From Bacillota bacterium (GTDB taxonomy: Bacteria > Bacillota > DTU065): 54,212 bases of DNA. Positions 51,693-54,212 of this stretch are shown here, one piece after another. The stretch spans positions 1-54,212 of the forward strand of contig JAQVYS010000007.1 in NCBI GenBank assembly GCA_028708605.1, in the 5' to 3' direction. Position numbers and translations under genes: made by a program. The notes under the pieces were generated by a model, which was not told the DNA's origin, did no database searches, and saw only the letters and a program-made list of their open reading frames with translations. The first letter of the stretch is position 1, and each line of letters opens with the position of its first letter.

Positions 51693-53014
51693 TCAACATA
51701 CCAATTCTAAACGTAGACAGTAAGAATGCGTATCTTCAAAGAATAATAAGACCTAGTCTTTTGGATCTTGCAGATTCTCTCCCGCCCTCTAATGTTACAG
51801 AACCATTGTTTGGTAGAGCTATGAAGCCTGAAGAAACAGTACGTAGTATACTTAAAAAGGTCAAAAATGAAGGCGATAAGGGTTTAATTGAGATAGCAAG
51901 GGTTTTAGATAATTTCCAGGGAGATTCACTAATCTACACACCAGACAGAAGAGCTTATACAAAGGTTTCTCCTAGTGTCCTTAATGCGATTAGACTAAGC
52001 ATTGTTCGAGTCAAAGATTTTCACAAAAGACAACTTCCTCAGAGCTTTTTTAGTGAAGAAGAAGGCATCACACTAGGATGGAGAGTAAATGGGGTAAAAA
52101 GAGCAGGTCTTTATGTGCCAGGCGGAACTGCTCCTTTGGTCTCTTCTGTAATTATGACTGCAGTACCAGCTATTATCGCTGGTGTTAGAGATATTACCAT
52201 TGCAACTCCTGTAAGGGGTGGAAAATTGCAGCCAGAGATTGAAGTTGCAGCTTTAGAGCTTGGAATAGATAAGATACTTACAGTGGGAGGAGCACAGGCT
52301 ATTGCAGCACTTGCGTTTGGCACAGAGAGTGTTAATAAGGTTGACGTTATAGCTGGTCCTGGGAATTTGTTTGTAACTCTAGCTAAAAAAGAAGTCTATG
52401 GACTTGTGGGTATCGACATGTTAGCTGGACCTAGTGAAATCGTTGTTGTTGCAGATGAAACTGCAGATTGCAAGATTGTTGCAGCTGATCTTCTATCTCA
52501 GGCAGAGCATGACAGTGATGCGGCAGCAGTTTTAGTTACAACATCAGACGCTTTTGCGCTTAAAGTTAAGAAGGAATTGGAGATACAGCTAGATCAGTTA
52601 CCAAGGAAAAACTACGCCGTTTCATCCTTGGAAAACCACGGCGCAATAATAGTTACTAAGGACTTGGCTACGGCAGTTGAAGTAGTGAACAAAATTGCTC
52701 CAGAGCATCTTGAGGTCCAAGTAAAGGATTTAGATGCGGTGTTACCACTTGTAGAAAACGCCGGTGCAATCTTTATCGGTGAATATGCCTCAGAGCCTTT
52801 AGGCGATTATATCCTTGGTCCGAATCATGTTTTGCCAACTTCAGGTACGGCAAGATTTAGTTCTCCCCTTTCAGTACAGACGTTTTTAAAGGCTACAAGT
52901 CTTCTAAAAGTTACGAAAAAAGGTTATGAAAAAGTAAGTAAAGAAGCGATGGATTTAGCTGAAATAGAAGGTCTTGATGCTCATAGACTATCAGTATTAA
53001 GGAGGCAAAAATAA
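51689..53014 (+). CDS. hisD: Histidinol dehydrogenase HisD
   Basis: HisD oxidises histidinol to histidine in two NAD-dependent steps. The 441-residue protein shows GLYVPGGTAPLVSSV, GGAQAIAALAFGTE, AGPSEIVVVAD, zinc-site and catalytic residues in DLLSQAEHD and APEHLE, and GPNHVLPTSGTARF. An ATG behind CGAGGAGG, overlapping the hisG stop. Confidence 0.97.
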   Translation: MINIPILNVDSKNAYLQRIIRPSLLDLADSLPPSNVTEPLFGRAMKPEETVRSILKKVKNEGDKGLIEIARVLDNFQGDSLIYTPDRRAYTKVSPSVLNAIRLSIVRVKDFHKRQLPQSFFSEEEGITLGWRVNGVKRAGLYVPGGTAPLVSSVIMTAVPAIIAGVRDITIATPVRGGKLQPEIEVAALELGIDKILTVGGAQAIAALAFGTESVNKVDVIAGPGNLFVTLAKKEVYGLVGIDMLAGPSEIVVVADETADCKIVAADLLSQAEHDSDAAAVLVTTSDAFALKVKKELEIQLDQLPRKNYAVSSLENHGAIIVTKDLATAVEVVNKIAPEHLEVQVKDLDAVLPLVENAGAIFIGEYASEPLGDYILGPNHVLPTSGTARFSSPLSVQTFLKATSLLKVTKKGYEKVSKEAMDLAEIEGLDAHRLSVLRRQK

Positions 53015-53595
53015 TGAGAGAGGCAGAATTTAGTCGCTCCTCAAGGGAGACTAAAATTAAAGTAATAATTAATCTTGATGGTACAGGTCAAACAGATATT
53101 ACAACAGGAATAGGTTTTTTTGATCATCTGCTAACTCTTTTTGCCTTCCATGGCAGTTTTGATTTAACGATAAAAGCTGAAGGCGATTTAGATGTAGATG
53201 ATCATCATACCGTTGAAGACGTAGCCATAGTTTTAGGTCTGGCTATTAAGGAGGCTTTAGGTGAGAAAGTAGGCATAAATCGCTATGGATTTTTCCTTCT
53301 GCCGATGGACGAAGCGTTAGCTAGAGTAGTATGTGATATCTCTGGAAGGCCTACTTTAGTCTTTGACGCTCAGTTTACCAGAGAGCAAATTGGCGATATG
53401 GCTACTGAGAACGTAAAAGAGTTCTTTAAGGCTCTAATAAATTCAGTAGGGCTTACAACTCATATTGGTATTTTAAGTGGAGAAAACAACCATCATATGG
53501 CAGAAGCTATCTTTAAAGCATTCGGGCGCTCTTTATCTGAAGCAGTAAAGGTTGTAACAGAAAAAGTGCCTTCTTCCAAAGGCCTAATCGACTAG
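53014..53595 (+). CDS. hisB: Imidazoleglycerol-phosphate dehydratase HisB
   Basis: The 193-residue monofunctional dehydratase has the two metal-binding His clusters DVDDHHTVEDVAIVLG and ENNHHMAEAIFKAFGR and the GFFDHLL motif. It lacks the N-terminal phosphatase domain of enterobacterial HisB. The start shares a base with the hisD stop; GGAGG stands 8 bases before it. Confidence 0.97.
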   Translation: MREAEFSRSSRETKIKVIINLDGTGQTDITTGIGFFDHLLTLFAFHGSFDLTIKAEGDLDVDDHHTVEDVAIVLGLAIKEALGEKVGINRYGFFLLPMDEALARVVCDISGRPTLVFDAQFTREQIGDMATENVKEFFKALINSVGLTTHIGILSGENNHHMAEAIFKAFGRSLSEAVKVVTEKVPSSKGLID

Positions 53596-53610
53596 AGAGG
53601 TGGATATAAG

Positions 53611-54212
53611 TTGCTCTTTATACCGGCAATTGATATAAGACGATCTAAAGCAGTGCGGCTTTTTCGTGGAGACTACAATCAAGAGAAAGTCTATAGTGAG
53701 GATCCTTTAGAGCTAGCTCAAAGTTTCATTAGAAGTGGCGCAAAGAGAATCCATGTTGTAGATTTAGACGGAGCAAAAGGAGATGGCTCAAACAGAAAAA
53801 TCATCCAAAAGATGGCAAAAGTCGTTTCTGCAACAATTGATACTGGTGGAGGAATACGCAACAAAGCCGATATAGAACAGCTGATTGAATCTGGTGTTTC
53901 TAGAGTCGTTTTAGGTACTGTAGCTTTAGAAAACCCTGAGCTTGTTAAATGGGCTAACAAAAAATACCCAGGCAGGATAACAGTTGGAATAGATGCTAAA
54001 AAAAATATTGTAAAGGTCAAAGGTTGGCTTGAAGGAGAGAGCCAAAACGGCTTTGATTTAGCACGTGAAGTGGTAGATATTGGCATAGATGAAATTATCT
54101 ATACTGATATTGACCGAGATGGTACTCTAGAAGGACCAAACTATTCACTATACGAAAGGCTTTGTAAGCTGCCTGTTAAGATTGTTGCTTCAGGAGGTGT
54201 AGCCTCCTTAGA
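53611..54212 (+). CDS. hisA: HisA, phosphoribosylformimino-5-aminoimidazole carboxamide ribotide isomerase (3' end cut off)
   Basis: The frame opens at TTG 53611 behind GAGAGGTGG and runs past the window end; about 200 residues are visible of the usual ~240. It has the TIM-barrel opening FIPAIDIRRSKAVRLFRGDY with the catalytic Asp in AIDIR, the phosphate-site motif TGGGIRN, the second catalytic Asp in YTDIDRDGTLEGPN and IVASGGVASL near the end. hisH or hisF may follow outside the window. The gene is 15 bases after hisB. Confidence 0.95.
   Translation, partial: MLFIPAIDIRRSKAVRLFRGDYNQEKVYSEDPLELAQSFIRSGAKRIHVVDLDGAKGDGSNRKIIQKMAKVVSATIDTGGGIRNKADIEQLIESGVSRVVLGTVALENPELVKWANKKYPGRITVGIDAKKNIVKVKGWLEGESQNGFDLAREVVDIGIDEIIYTDIDRDGTLEGPNYSLYERLCKLPVKIVASGGVASL

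Overview
The window is a 54 kb chromosomal stretch of AT-rich bacterial DNA. It most likely comes from a diderm (outer-membrane-bearing) member of the Bacillota, of the Halanaerobiales/Negativicutes/Limnochordia kind. Two lines of evidence support this. A long envelope cluster encodes outer-membrane assembly, lipid A synthesis and lipopolysaccharide (LPS) export. Beside it lie features typical of Bacillota: a split HisZ/short-HisG ATP phosphoribosyltransferase, a YerC-type TrpR-family regulator, an SLH-domain envelope protein and many GTG/TTG starts behind strong Shine-Dalgarno sites. The taxonomic call is an inference from gene content. No rRNA, tRNA, CRISPR array, transposase or integrase was seen, and almost every gene lies on the + strand.

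Layout. (1) 1-8916, outer-membrane biogenesis: the end of tamB, bamA, a Skp/OmpH chaperone, an anchored coiled-coil protein, lpxD and two small predicted outer-membrane barrels. (2) 8994-13655, LPS export: an LptF/G permease, lptD, a lipoprotein-type lptC and lptA, followed by a class III aminotransferase. (3) 15171-17766, an unusual two-gene ABC system. Its 616-residue permease has a large extracytoplasmic domain between helices 1 and 2 (MacB/FtsX-like topology) but ends in a canonically spaced importer-type EAA loop. Its ATPase resembles amino-acid importer ATPases. This is the best candidate for an undescribed system in the window. (4) 17839-29472, the lipid A operon: lpxC, fabZ, lpxA, lpxI, lpxB, an LpxB-like glycosyltransferase, msbA, a second LpxB-like protein, lptB, a second LptF/G permease, a DUF3084 protein and a 97-residue exported protein. 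(5) 29777-36548, envelope tethers and secretins: an SLH/coiled-coil/C-terminal-helix protein resembling Thermotoga Omp-alpha, a YqgF-like protein, a barrel, a short-repeat protein and a polysaccharide-export-type protein with 11 SLBB-like repeats. (6) 36771-43729, the complete F-type ATP synthase operon atpZ-I-B-E-F-H-A-G-D-C, with Na+-type residues in the c subunit. (7) 43775-46333 (minus strand), a secreted GH84 glycosidase, the only clear minus-strand gene. (8) 46704-49435, a purine permease behind a structured leader and an exported protein of unknown function. (9) 49523-54212, yerC-hisZ, then hisG-hisD-hisB-hisA (hisA is cut by the window end).

How it fits together. LpxA, LpxC, LpxD, LpxI and LpxB make the tetraacyl disaccharide of lipid A; FabZ supplies the hydroxyacyl-chain pathway. 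MsbA flips the product across the inner membrane. LptB with the LptF/G permeases, LptC, LptA and LptD move it to the outer leaflet, and BamA, Skp and TamB build the outer membrane itself. The SLH protein probably ties that membrane to peptidoglycan. LpxK, the Kdo genes and WaaA are not in the window; two extra LpxB-like glycosyltransferases sit where they might be expected. Several intrinsic terminators punctuate the clusters, some with little or no room for a promoter before the next gene, which suggests leaky termination that grades expression.
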